Positions 48,201-58,307 of a stretch of 64,000 nucleotides of DNA are shown here, piece after piece (within the stretch, counting starts at the first letter, position 1; every line of letters begins with the position of its first letter). This DNA comes from Lingula anatina. Taxonomy: Eukaryota; Brachiopoda; Lingulata; Lingulida; Lingulidae. The notes below the pieces were generated by a model. That model saw only the letters and a program-made list of their open reading frames with translations. It had not been told where the DNA came from and searched no databases. The DNA lies in contig NW_019776079.1 of NCBI RefSeq assembly GCF_001039355.2, forward strand, positions 583,497-647,496. The letters run 5' to 3'. The position numbers and the translations under genes were made by a program.

Positions 48201-48975
48201 CCAGGTCCATTTGGAACAAGTGGCTGCTGTCCTACAAGGAAGTACTTGGTCTCTCCGGCATGCCTCCATACCTGTAACAGTATGGTCCCTCCAGCCCTAG
48301 TCACATAGGCTTGGAAACTGGATACATACCCGGATGAGGGGATGATGTATCCAGCACAAATACGAGTTTGTCTAGGGGCTGCCCAGGAATCCCCAGACTG
48401 AATGTTAGTGTCACCTACCGTCACTATGGAGCCTGGCGATTTGATGATAAAAACTTGTTTAAACGTATCAAATATAAGCAAATGGGTCTTTGTGTTTAAA
48501 CGAAATAGTTCTAATATTTTGTATTATAACACTTGTTTTTAAAGTACAATGTAGGCCCACTACTTCATATGCATCATTTATAATATTTTATCCATTAATA
48601 TCATAGTCATTCCACCTTTGTCGTGAATTTCCTCAACATATAAAGTGTTCATCTTAGTGGAAGCGATTTTCATCAACTCATTAGAGAAACTGTTTGATAT
48701 ATGGGCTGTACGAGATTAAAGCACTATGCCACCACGAGGCTGTCACCATTTCCAAGGTTTATAACCCCCCTGAACCCGTTGCCTTAGGGGCACAAGCCAC
48801 CACGGCTAGTGACGCCGCATATTACATAGACCAACATTACATTTCACTTCAACAAAATTTACGAAATCCTCAACACATTGGACAATGTATCATGAGGTTC
48901 ATTTGACCTACCTTTTATTTGTGTCCACAAATATATCTGAGTAAAAATTACGATAGTGATTTGGCCGAACTCCAT
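43680..48975 (-). CDS. Two-headed collagen-EGF transmembrane protein C (11 exons, 794 aa)
   Basis: Minus-strand exons 48975-48912, 48432-48185, 47935-47704, 47548-47202, 46856-46628, 46347-46271, 46119-45684, 45430-45299, 45060-44932, 44374-44279 and 44074-43680 join into 794 codons with no frame conflict. In order: signal peptide (1-21), an unnamed domain (about 22-180) with [19 protein letters not shown] and [10 protein letters not shown], a Pro/Ser/Thr linker, a second copy (about 215-395) with [17 protein letters not shown] and [10 protein letters not shown], a collagen region of about 49 triplets with two short breaks, two six-cysteine EGF domains (about 545-631), a half-EGF with four cysteines ([10 protein letters not shown]), a membrane helix (about 685-708) and an 86-residue tail. 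The collagen-to-tail part matches genes A and B. The head domains look like beta-sandwich modules, but I cannot name them. Confidence 0.85.
45243..45290. repeat. (TAA)n microsatellite in an intron of gene C
   Basis: A 48-bp run of ATA/TAA units lies just inside the intron that follows (in transcript direction) the first EGF exon of gene C. Confidence 0.9.
46548..46616. repeat. Low-complexity A-rich tract in gene C intron
   Basis: A C-run followed by A-runs and AATA repeats, ending a few bases before the splice donor at 46628/46627 (minus strand). It is not coding. Confidence 0.8.
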
Positions 48976-50380
48976 TGCTTATAGCCTAATGGTTGAAAAG
49001 CAAAAAGTGTTTTTATTCAATATACTTTTAAGTATTAAAATACACAATTGTTAAGATAATCTGGGTAATACATAAAATATGTTCTAACACAATATGCTAC
49101 TGTTATGCATGTAGTAACCGTCATTTTGTTCTAATCTAGCGCTTTACTTACTACTTTCTTATATTGGAATTGCGCCTTGGTGTACTATTTGTTGCACCAT
49201 CAATGTTTCTTTATCGTTTTAACACAATCCCTATCCTCACTACTAATATAGGTCGAAACAACACAGAAATCCAATAAATTGATGTTTCTTACTCACATGA
49301 AAACAGATTTAAGCAAAATAAATCATGGGTCTAATACATATTCCGACTTTTCACAGCCCTGTGGTTCAAGGTAACAATATCAAATATCAAAATATAACAC
49401 ACGGACACGTGAACCTACCCTTCGTCCGCTAGCAGTGGTTACTGTTTCACTCCTGTTCGATTAATTTCAAGACTCCGGTGTAGGTAAGGTATTGATTCGT
49501 GATAGGTCAATTATTATACTACATTTGTTCAGTACCTACTCCACTCTAGCTGAAGATTTCCCATATTTTCTCAACAAACCCCGTAAACATGGGTTTATGG
49601 GGACCGCCCAAAGGAGACCGGAAGGAGTACCATCGTAACAGGTGAGGGGGAGTCCGCGACCTGTCACACGTTCACCTTTTGTCTCATGACTCAGTTTGTG
49701 ACGGTTCGAGTCACTGCGCAAAATGACGAAAATGAGGGGTCATAAAATTGATTGCCTTTTATGAGAAGTGGTCCGGCCAGAGGTCAAAAAAGTAGTTTGC
49801 CTTGATGTGGGATACACTTGCCATAAATTAAACAATAGGTAAACTGCCGATGATGGCATTAGTGACAAAAAGCTAATGTCTGCTGATGTGGAAAATAAAA
49901 AAACAATTTTATAAGCTGTTTCTCTACATCTTTTGACAATACCTTCTGAAATTTATGCGCTAAAATATGATTTTATCGGACGGGATGTCGTTATCATTTA
50001 ATGCTATTAGACATTCTGACTAGGTTTTAACACAGTTGTAAAATTTCAGTTATTCTTGACCTCTGAAGATTCTGTCAAATTATACTTTTTGTGCTAAGTG
50101 CTTACAAAAACTTAAATACATTAATAAAAACAACTGAATTTTCTTGAACATATAATTTTCTATCTTGTTTTCCGATTTTTATGGCACTCCCAGATATACT
50201 TTTTCATTATTAAAATTAAAGCAATGCAAGTCATCGACTCACCAACGAAATCAGTAGCGTACATACTTATTCACTCAATTTGGTATTTGGCATTTTTTCT
50301 ACTTCTATTGTATAACTTAAATGTCATGTAGTTTGTTGATTTGATAAAGAAAATGGACGGTTTCAATTCCTCTTTTACTT
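48976..50380. other. 5' flank of gene C, no other gene seen
   Basis: On the minus strand a clear acceptor (CAACCATTAG) sits ten bases before the gene C ATG, so its first untranslated exon should lie somewhere in this interval. Its donor cannot be chosen with confidence. A 61-codon minus-strand ORF at 49536-49721 has no support. Confidence 0.4.
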
Positions 50381-50383
50381 ATA

Positions 50384-50602
50384 CCCCCTTTACACTGGAC
50401 GGCGTTCTTTCTGCGTCCTTTCTGCGACCATGAAATTTGGCATCGCTGTGGTCGTAATAAGGAGGCACGAGCATTGATTTTGTATCAGAATGAATGCTCA
50501 ATGATCGGCCAGTTGTCGGCACGTAAAGTATTATAATTTTTTAACTCTCAAATGGGGCCGTACTGCTGGACGCAGAAAGGACGCCGTCCAGTGTAAAGGG
50601 GC
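50384..50602. mobile_element. 219-bp MITE with 34-bp inverted ends
   Basis: The left arm (50384-50418, CCCCCTTTACACTGGACG onward) and right arm (50568-50602) are reverse complements with one internal mismatch. The interior is non-coding. Such arms are typical of a recently active non-autonomous DNA transposon. The flanking TA-rich sequence does not give an unambiguous target-site duplication. Confidence 0.8.
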
Positions 50603-51207
50603 CCTTATTGTAAGATTATCGCATGAACTTCAGAAGAGATTGTGATAAAGGTGCATTGCTGCAGGGGAGAAGCACCACTCACACGCACTGAAAAGAATTG
50701 TAGTCTACGTGATACATAAGTAACACTTGTTTTCATACGGATTTAGTTATTCTCATTTACACATCATTGCAGCGTATTATAGTCTACATATAAACTAAAT
50801 TCTTGAATATGATATTTATGATTAAAGAATTTAATAGACGCATTTCAATTCCCTTTTTAGATAAAATTTTTGTACAATATCAAAGACACTCTTAGGGAGA
50901 CTTGACTTGCCAACCTCCAGCTATTGATTCACTATCTTTATCAATGTTTCATTTATTTGCGCATTTGTCGACAGAAACTAAACAAACACATGAATATTTC
51001 AACTGCCCACTTTGTGTAACCCCATAGCCCACCTACTACACCATAGACTTCTTCTTCTTCAACATAAAGACCGCCCCTAATGGGCTACCCCCGCTTACCC
51101 CTAACGGCAACCCATAGTACCCACTCCAGACTCCAAATGACCCTTGGTATTGCAAAAACCTGGATCCGCCGGTCTAAAATGACCCGACAACTTAAAAGGA
51201 TAGTAAT

Positions 51208-51379
51208 TCTTTGTATGAGATCTATATTTCACAATAAAAACATTGTAAACAACTCATAGGAATATAAAATATTCTGTTTTGAACACCACAAAAACGGCAG
51301 TTATAGCTATTATTCTGATATCTGAGCTTGTCATCAGACCACGTGACCTCCATAGATGGCTATACTCTGTAATAATCTA
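51208..51379. repeat. Interspersed repeat copy, inverted partner at 57838
   Basis: Starting TTTGTATGAGATCTATATTT, this block matches the reverse complement of about 57838-58018 over its length, including ATTTCACAATAAAAACA, GTAAACAACTCATAG and CTTGTCATCAGACC. The left LTR begins exactly where this similarity ends. The two copies thus flank the LTR element in inverted orientation. Confidence 0.7.
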
Positions 51380-51677
51380 TGACACAGTAGTGTTACAAAT
51401 TTTAGTAAGATTTTTGTTTAAGTTTTAAAACAGTTTAAATTCAACAGTTACAATAAGATTTCGGAAACAACAAAAGTCTGATTACACGTTCAAGCACTGA
51501 CCAAACATAATAACCTTCCGATCTCAAGTACTAAATTATCCAGCGAATAACCAGTGTACCGCAATTTATGACCAATCAGCAATCGCGTCGATTTAATTGC
51601 AAGTAAATTGGACAGAGTTACAGCGGTCGCACATAGAAAAATGTAATTGATTATCTCTCGATGTCGCATATTAGTAT
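51380..51677 (+). repeat. Left LTR of the Gypsy-type element
   Basis: Starts around TGACACAGTAGTGTTAC and ends around GTCGCATATTAGTAT. It aligns with 56571-56872 throughout, with substitutions and small indels. The exact tips are uncertain by a few bases because a clear TG...CA pair and target-site duplication were not found. Confidence 0.75.
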
Positions 51678-52115
51678 GACAGAAGGACAACAAATAGCCT
51701 CTTTTCCGTTACTATTGCGAGGTGCAGCCTTAGACTGGTTCGACACACTTACCGATGATCAGCGTCAGAACATAAATGCTATAGAAAATGCATTCCGCGC
51801 ACGATTTCAACCCACCGAGAGTTCAAAATGGGCTACTGTGTCCAATTTATTTCAACGCCGCCAAAACATGCTCAGCCAGTGCAAGATTATATAGCGGAAA
51901 TGAGACGCGAAGCCGCGAGAGTAAAATTGCCATGCAGGCTATTCTACATGGTCGCAGCACAACACGAACGTCACAATTTCGAGGATCTCATAGCGCGCGC
52001 CAGACATTCAGAAACTGCAGTACAACCCACCACATCGTCTGCATCTATCAATGCGCTGAATACATACTATCCGAAATCAAAACGCAGGTCTCACAACTGG
52101 CCGTATCTGCTGTGA
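51661..52115 (+). pseudogene. Truncated gag remnant
   Basis: Starts with MTEGQQIASFPLLLRGAALD (from about 51676) and continues DWFDTL, NAFRARF, the middle of a Gypsy capsid domain. The roughly 60-100 residues that normally precede this are absent. After about 51890 the frame shifts to the one open at 51828-52115 (QDYIAEMRREAARV). The nucleocapsid knuckle TCGKIGHLARVC near 52437-52475 lacks its first cysteine. Confidence 0.7.
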
Positions 52116-52579
52116 ATCCAGCACCAATCACTCCGATACAACACCCAGGTAGAAACCCTACGGCCGCCGATTTTCAACCGCGATCACCGCCCAACACTCG
52201 CTACCAATACGCCAGAAACCAACAGCGATGGCAGTATCGTCCGCTTAGACGACACGCCCAACATGCAGCCAAGATTTCAACGCACCACCCCAGTACGCGA
52301 CAATCCTGTCATTCGACCCAGGCCCTCAGGAAACCAGCAGAACAACAGAGGAAGAGGAGACATCCCTCCATGCAATGGCTGTGGTATGTTACATTTTTTT
52401 GTCATCTCTGCCCTGATTTAAAAATGAATTTTCGTACTTGTGGCAAAATAGGACATTTAGCGAGAGTTTGTCGCTCAAGTAGAAAACAATGTCAACCAAA
52501 AACACAAGATCAAAGTAAGTCTGTTGTAGTAGCATCACATCAGCCCATTCAAAATTTCATTTTCATTTCTGTGAAAAAC

Positions 52580-54369
52580 AAAAAGCTTGATACACTCGTA
52601 GATACCGGTGCTTCTATTTCATATATTTCAAAGCAAAAGTTACAAAATTGAGAAATTCCGGATTCTCACATCAACCGATCCAACAGTCTAAAAACGATAG
52701 AAAGTGTCAAAAATGAACCTCTCCATATATTGGGAACTATCAACGTCAATTTTAGAATCGGTAAAGCAAACTTTGTGCACAATTTCCATGTATTTCCAAA
52801 ATTACCCCGCCCTGTCATTCTAAGTCTAGATTTTCTTCACAAACGTTGCCATTCTCAATCTGTCTGATCATAGTATGGCTATCAAAAATCCCGATATCAA
52901 AGTGTGTTTATTAATGTCCAATCAACTTGGCCTTGCCCAATCTACATCTTCTGTTACAATAGAGCCACACTGTGAAAAATTAGTGAGTGTCCATGTATCC
53001 CGTAGTCACGTCATACAAAAACAACCCACCACTGTTTTATTGGAAGTGGTAAACAATGTCCAGACTTTACTCGGTGCGTCTGCAGTCAATATATTATATT
53101 CTCGATATTGTTATTATCGCGTGGCAAATGTTACACCTAACGCCATTACCATACCACGAAAACGCAAATATGATTAGTCATATTGACTTCGACAAATCCC
53201 TACCCCCTCCAATAAAACCAGTCGATGCAAATGATAAAGAAACAGCACTCTCTCTAGGCATACCTTTTGACCTGACTCACCTCGACGACAAACAAAAAGA
53301 CAGATTGTTATCTCTCATTGGTAGCAACAGAGACATTTTTGCTTCCGATCTATCAGAAATTGGCCATATTCCTGTTTACAAACAAACTATTGAAACAAAT
53401 TGACACCCTCCAATTGCACAGCGTTTTTATCGCACAAATCCGAAGTCAAAAGCCGAAATTGATCGTCAGATTGAGGAAATGTTACGTCACGACATTATAA
53501 AACCCTCCACATCACCCTGGAGTAGTCCAGTTGTACTTGTCAAAAAAGAAAAAAGGTGATTTTAGATTCGCGATTGATTATCGTAAATTAAATACAGTCA
53601 CCAAAACCATGACGTTTCCTTTACCACGTCTGGAAGACATATTTGCTTCCATAGCTGACTCCAAAGCGTTATATTTTTCACTAGCCGACATAAATACAGC
53701 TTTTTGGACAGTAGGACTATATGATGATTCAAAAGAAAAATCTGCTTTTGTCACACACATTGGACAATATCAATTCAAAAGACTTAGTTTGGGTCTGAAA
53801 AATCCTTCCAGGACGTACATGTATCTATTGAGCAATTTATTTCGAAACATGAATTGGAAATCAGTCATAATTTATGTTGATGACATCTTGACGTATTCCA
53901 AAACATCTGAGGAACATTTAACACATCTACAGAACGTCTTCCACATTTTACGACAGGCAAATTTCGAGTTGAAACCTTCAAAATGCACATTTGCTGTTCC
54001 AAAAGTACTTTATCTCAGTCATTTTTTGTCCAAACAAGGCATAGAAGTTGACCCCTTAAAAACAGAAGCGGTTCGAACATTTCCAATACCCAAAAATGTT
54101 AATCAAGTACGCAGTTTCTTAGGACTCTGCAATTGGTACAGACGTTTCATAAAAGCGCAACTGCAAAACCACTCAATGAATTATTGCACAAAGATAAGAA
54201 CTTTCAATGGTCCACAGATTGTGAACAGGCCTTTCAAACTCTCAAAAATGCACTAGTGACACCTCCCATTTTGTCATTCCTAGATATGTCCAAACCTTTT
54301 ATTTTGACGACCGACGCATCAGGTCACGCATTAGGATATATTTTAGGCCAACTAGATGAATTAGGTTGA
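52580..54369 (+). pseudogene. Broken pol: protease, reverse transcriptase, RNase H start
   Basis: An aspartic protease motif (LVDTGAS) occurs near 52597-52617. After several frame breaks, the reverse transcriptase appears at 53531-54190 with FAIDYRKLN, a SLADINTAFW segment, the YVDD catalytic motif (near 53873-53884) and the connection motif FLGLCNWYRRF. The frame then shifts, and 54133-54369 carries the start of RNase H (TTDASGHALGYIL). The frame stops at 54369 and no integrase zinc finger or D,D-35-E pattern is seen beyond it. Confidence 0.8.
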
Positions 54370-55516
54370 GGAAAAGTTATTAGCTAGTTAGTTAATTTTA
54401 TTCCCACATATAAAGCAAAATAAACCAGTATATCACTCCGTCACTGATACCATATTAGATACAGCCCCTGATTTCTTAACAGATTCCAACATCTTAACTT
54501 ATACCGCCATTGGTAAATCAGGTGTCTCCCTCCTAACAAGCGCAATCTTATGGCACAAACTCCGTCAAGTATAATTGCTTTTCATATCCCTACAAAACAT
54601 TGTTTCTGTTAGAGATTTTAACATCATTCAAATTCCCACACCCCAATCCCTTTCATTGACAACCACTTTTCTTGATTCAATCATAGCATATTGTATCGAA
54701 GGTTCTACGGTTTTTCTCTTGCTGTTCATACTTTTTATTTTATTTTACAATAAATCTAGAAACATTTCCCCGTCCTATGTTTGGACATCTCCACACTACC
54801 CCAATCACGTACTGTTGGCTATTTAACACTTGAAGGTTGCCATACGTCTTGAACCATGTTAAACGCAACAAGAATGCATATGCACACAACCGCATTTAGG
54901 ACTAATGATTAAGGACTTCTCTTATTGAGAAGATTAATTAGTTAGACATTTTTTATTATTAATATTGTATTTGCAAATGTTTAGATATCCACGCTAGTTT
55001 CTATCAGAGTTTGACGCACACACTTAGTAACGTGACAGCTGTACATGCACTGCAGTCAACTTGGATCAGAAGACAAATGTTGAAAAACATATTCAATTAT
55101 TTTACTTAATGACCAGTTTATTCACTTTATATCTAAGTGATACCTTATATCTTACTAAAGTTGTTGTACTTCCAGTTTATTAATATTGATAAAATAGTAA
55201 TACGTAATGTCGGCAGTACCTGCATTGATTGATTTGCTTGTTTATTATCGTCACATTCTCAGTATCATTTTAACTAAGATTTTGTCTTCGCACATTTCGA
55301 TGTAACTTGGACTTCACAAGTGTACAGGTGTTCTCTCAAAAGGGCCTCCTATTTAATTCCATCCCAATCTCCCAATTATTGTTTTGTCTTTCACTCCTGT
55401 TAATTGAAATGATGACAAAATCCCCCTCCCATGGCTGTAGCCTATATCAACCAAAAAGGACTTACATGTATTCAAGGACTATTAGAAAACCATAAACGGC
55501 TTCCTCGGATTATTTT
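54370..55516. other. Non-coding interior of the LTR element
   Basis: About 1.1 kb between the RNase H remnant and the open ORF, with only short ORFs. One (54575-54826) contains a hydrophobic run (VFLLLFILFILFY) that could be a relic of a membrane segment, but nothing supports a gene. This is where integrase would be expected. Confidence 0.4.
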
Positions 55517-55627
55517 GTGAAGTGCCTTTGTCCTGTCCTCAAATTTTTTGGGCATAAAACCCCAACTTCTACCAGCACAGATCATTCATCTCTAGCCGAT
55601 ATACCATTGACACAAGACATCATCATC

Positions 55628-56374
55628 ATGGAAGTATTAATATTGGCAGCCGCCATGCTGAAGCATATGCTTCATTACATTGACACTGAAACAAACCAGG
55701 ATAGAGATTTTGAAGGCGCAGAACTAGTTAGGTATCGCCCCATGACCACCTTAGTCAACACGGAAAACCTGGCAGATCTTGTTGACCTGGTGCGCCAGAG
55801 ACAGCCCAACCTAATCATCATAGATGACTGGATGCCCCAGACGACAGCCCAATTCCTAGGAAGGGACTGTCCACCTAAACCGGAAAAAGCTGTAGGTGAA
55901 CTTTTGAGCCTCCTGTTCATCTTCAAACAGAACATGAGTGCCCCGATACTAGGCCAAAGGACCCAAATCCACGTGTGCTGTTCCACTACCGATCCAGACA
56001 TTCAGGAGCAGCTACACAAGGCCACAACTTTTGCCCAGGACTTGTCAGTACACATTTACCAACGTGACACCCATCCTTCGCAGAGACAAGCCCGATATGC
56101 TGATATAATTCGGGATGTCACCAGTGAAACTCTGATGTCCCTCGCAAGGCAGGACGCCCCACACCAGACACCCAGAAGAAGCGCCCAAAGATTAGTTTAC
56201 TCATCGGACTCTGACTGGGATGCCGAGGACAATACACCTCTAGTCCCTTATAAACACCCAGTAGGAGCCGATGAGGAATCGGCCTCAGAAGATGACCTTT
56301 ATGAACCCATCCCGCAAGATGCCAGACTCATTCCAGCAGGGATGGAGGACGAAGATCTGCCTAACCTTGACTGA
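55628..56374 (+). CDS. Open 248-codon ORF of unknown function inside the LTR element
   Basis: The frame is open from before 55517; the first ATG is at 55628, giving 248 residues. It has no signal peptide and no convincing membrane span. The N-terminal part is helical and hydrophobic (MEVLILAAAMLKHMLHY). The middle has VRYRP, LADLVDLVRQRQPNLIIIDD and CCSTTDPDIQEQL, which suggest an alpha/beta fold. The C-terminal 70 residues are acidic, with an RRSAQRLVYSSDSDWDAEDN stretch that looks like a phosphorylation site. It sits in the accessory-ORF position between pol and the right LTR. I do not recognise it. It is intact although pol beside it is broken, which is odd. It could be an accessory retroelement protein or captured host sequence. 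Confidence 0.5.
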   Translation: MEVLILAAAMLKHMLHYIDTETNQDRDFEGAELVRYRPMTTLVNTENLADLVDLVRQRQPNLIIIDDWMPQTTAQFLGRDCPPKPEKAVGELLSLLFIFKQNMSAPILGQRTQIHVCCSTTDPDIQEQLHKATTFAQDLSVHIYQRDTHPSQRQARYADIIRDVTSETLMSLARQDAPHQTPRRSAQRLVYSSDSDWDAEDNTPLVPYKHPVGADEESASEDDLYEPIPQDARLIPAGMEDEDLPNLD

Positions 56375-56570
56375 AATAGAACTGAGTACACAACGGACTA
56401 ATTTTGCCTCCAATTCAATGGACTATTATTATCATTATTATTTTCTCTTTCTTGATTTCCCCCACCCCCATTGATTTTTCTACAAATTTGCAAATATGCC
56501 CCCCTCCCAAACCAGACACGCCTATTATTGATTTGGATGGAGCCAAATTCTTCGAGGACGGAAGGTTATA

Positions 56571-56872
56571 TAACACGGTAGTGTTACAAATTTTAGTAAG
56601 AATTTAGTTTGAATTTTAAAACAGTTAAAATTCACCAGTTTCAATAAGATTTCGGAAACAAAAAAGTCTGATAACACGTTCAAGCACTTACCAAACATAA
56701 TAACTTCCGATCTCAAGTACTAAATTATCCAGCGAATAACCAGTGTACCGTAGTTAATGACCTCTAGTGGTCAGCAATCGCGTCGATTTAATTGCAAGTA
56801 AATTGGACAGAGCTACAGCGGTTGCACATAGAAAAATGTAATTGATTATCTCTCGATGTCGTATATTAGTAT
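56571..56872 (+). repeat. Right LTR of the Gypsy-type element
   Basis: Pairs with 51380-51677. It carries an extra CTCTAGTGG insertion near 56762 and scattered differences. A purine-rich tract lies immediately before it. Confidence 0.75.
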
Positions 56873-57350
56873 TAAATAACCCCTTCGCTAGACCTTGGAA
56901 AATGACCAGTTCCGGTTCAGTCAAAATTAAATATTAATAATCAAATCACAATGTTTAAGTCGAAGGTCAAGAATAAGTATTTCTAATAATTAAGTAAATG
57001 TTGAATCAAAACTTCTATCCATGACGTGAAATGTGAACCACCTGATTTTATTATAGAATGCAGCGTTTTGCCGCATTCAGTGTGTTGGGAAAATAGAACC
57101 ATAGAAAGGAGAGACTGAGGGAGAACAGAGCAGGGGACTTCGTGGTCACATCTTCATTTTGATGTAGTCCGTATGAGCAAAATAAAATTCCTTCAACCGG
57201 AAAAGGTAGTTGTTCGTAGCTATACAGTGACGCACTTTTATCACCCGTAAAAGCCCCCGTCACAAATCTCATTAGATTTAATAACTAAAAAAAAAAAAAG
57301 AAAAAAAAAAAGAGCACATGTATGGGATACAGCCGCNAAAAAAAAAAAAA
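56873..57350. other. Spacer, no gene seen; contains a single-N join
   Basis: Short ORFs only. Two A-rich runs at about 57288-57311 and 57338-57351 flank a single N at 57337, again suggesting a contig join. Confidence 0.45.
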
Positions 57351-57351
57351 A

Positions 57352-57798
57352 AGGGACTAAATTTGAATGTAGAAATGGATTCGTTAACCATTGGTATGGG
57401 AAAAGTATGGGAAAATTGTTGTTTACTCCAGGAAAATTCATTTTTTGGCCAAAACGAACAGTTAGTATCACTTTAATCTTTGAACGTGCCATACACCTCG
57501 GTTTGGGGAACCCAGAGACAATATTAATTTGGTTAAACAAAACAAACATTTCCCCCATTTTTTATATCATGAGTTATACGACTTAATGCTTATGTAACCA
57601 ACCTGCATGTATTAAACAATTCATGCATCCATGACACAGATTTTTTACACTTTTAAAAACTCCATATTCTTGAGTATCGAATTAAAAGGAAAAAATGTTC
57701 GTTTTGGCAAAAAAGGGATTTTTCTGGGATAAACGACGTTTTTCCCATACTTACCAATGGTGAATGAATCCATTCTGACATTCAAAGTTAGTCCATGT
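57352..57798. mobile_element. 450-bp foldback element
   Basis: About 105 bp at 57352-57460 (GGACTAAATTTGAATGT onward, through ATGGATTC and CCAAAACGAAC) pair with the reverse complement of about 57690-57798, with some mismatches and small indels. A spacer of about 230 bp without coding potential separates the arms. This is a long-inverted-repeat, non-autonomous element. Confidence 0.7.
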
Positions 57799-57837
57799 TT
57801 TTTCTAAAAAGTTTTATTTTTGTAATAATCTATTAAG

Positions 57838-58018
57838 AGATTACATTGTATTACGGAGGTATAGTCATCTGTGAAGGTCACCGAGGTCTGATGACAAGCA
57901 CAGATTCCAAAATAATTGCGATAACCTCTGTTTTGGTGGTAAAATGGAATTCATTATGTTTCTATGAGTTGTTTACAGTGTTTTTATTGTGAAATGTAAA
58001 TCTCATACAAACAGTTGT
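57838..58018. repeat. Inverted partner of the repeat at 51208
   Basis: Its reverse complement matches 51208-51379. It lies outside the foldback element and only 290 bp before the CALHM start codon. Confidence 0.7.
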
Positions 58019-58307
58019 TCTCCCTCTCGTCTTAAAATGAAATTTGCACACACTCTGCATAGGTATATTCACAAAATCTTCTCAATTTGCCCATATGAAT
58101 GAATGTTCTATATACCAAACAGATAATCTAAGTTACTAGTTATGTTAATGTGCATTCTCGCTAGAAGCGGTGAGATTTCGGATCAATATACAGCGTATTT
58201 GTATTGTGCGACATTTTAGCGCAGACGCATGTGGTATTGTTAATGTTTATACATATGAACGAGAAATAAGGTCATGCCAGTCCAATACCTTGTGAAAAGA
58301 AAGAAAT

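Larger units (their letters stand above)
51380..56872 (+). mobile_element. Degenerate Gypsy-type LTR retrotransposon
   Basis: Bounded by two direct repeats of about 300 bp (51380-51677 and 56571-56872) that agree at roughly nine positions in ten. A purine-rich tract (GAGGACGGAAGG) precedes the right one, as expected for second-strand priming. Inside are gag, protease, reverse transcriptase and the start of RNase H in Gypsy order, all in broken frames. No integrase motifs follow. The gag frame begins right at the end of the left LTR, so the primer-binding site and gag N-terminus appear deleted. The element cannot be autonomous. A long open ORF of unknown function lies before the right LTR. Confidence 0.8.

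Noticed and set aside
48694-48906. 70-codon plus-strand ORF inside intron 1 of gene C
   Set aside because: Composition looks protein-like, but it is short, antisense to gene C and has no family match.
54575-54826. Possible envelope-like membrane protein in the LTR element
   Set aside because: One hydrophobic stretch in a short ORF, with no signal peptide, cleavage site or cysteine pattern; not enough to call.
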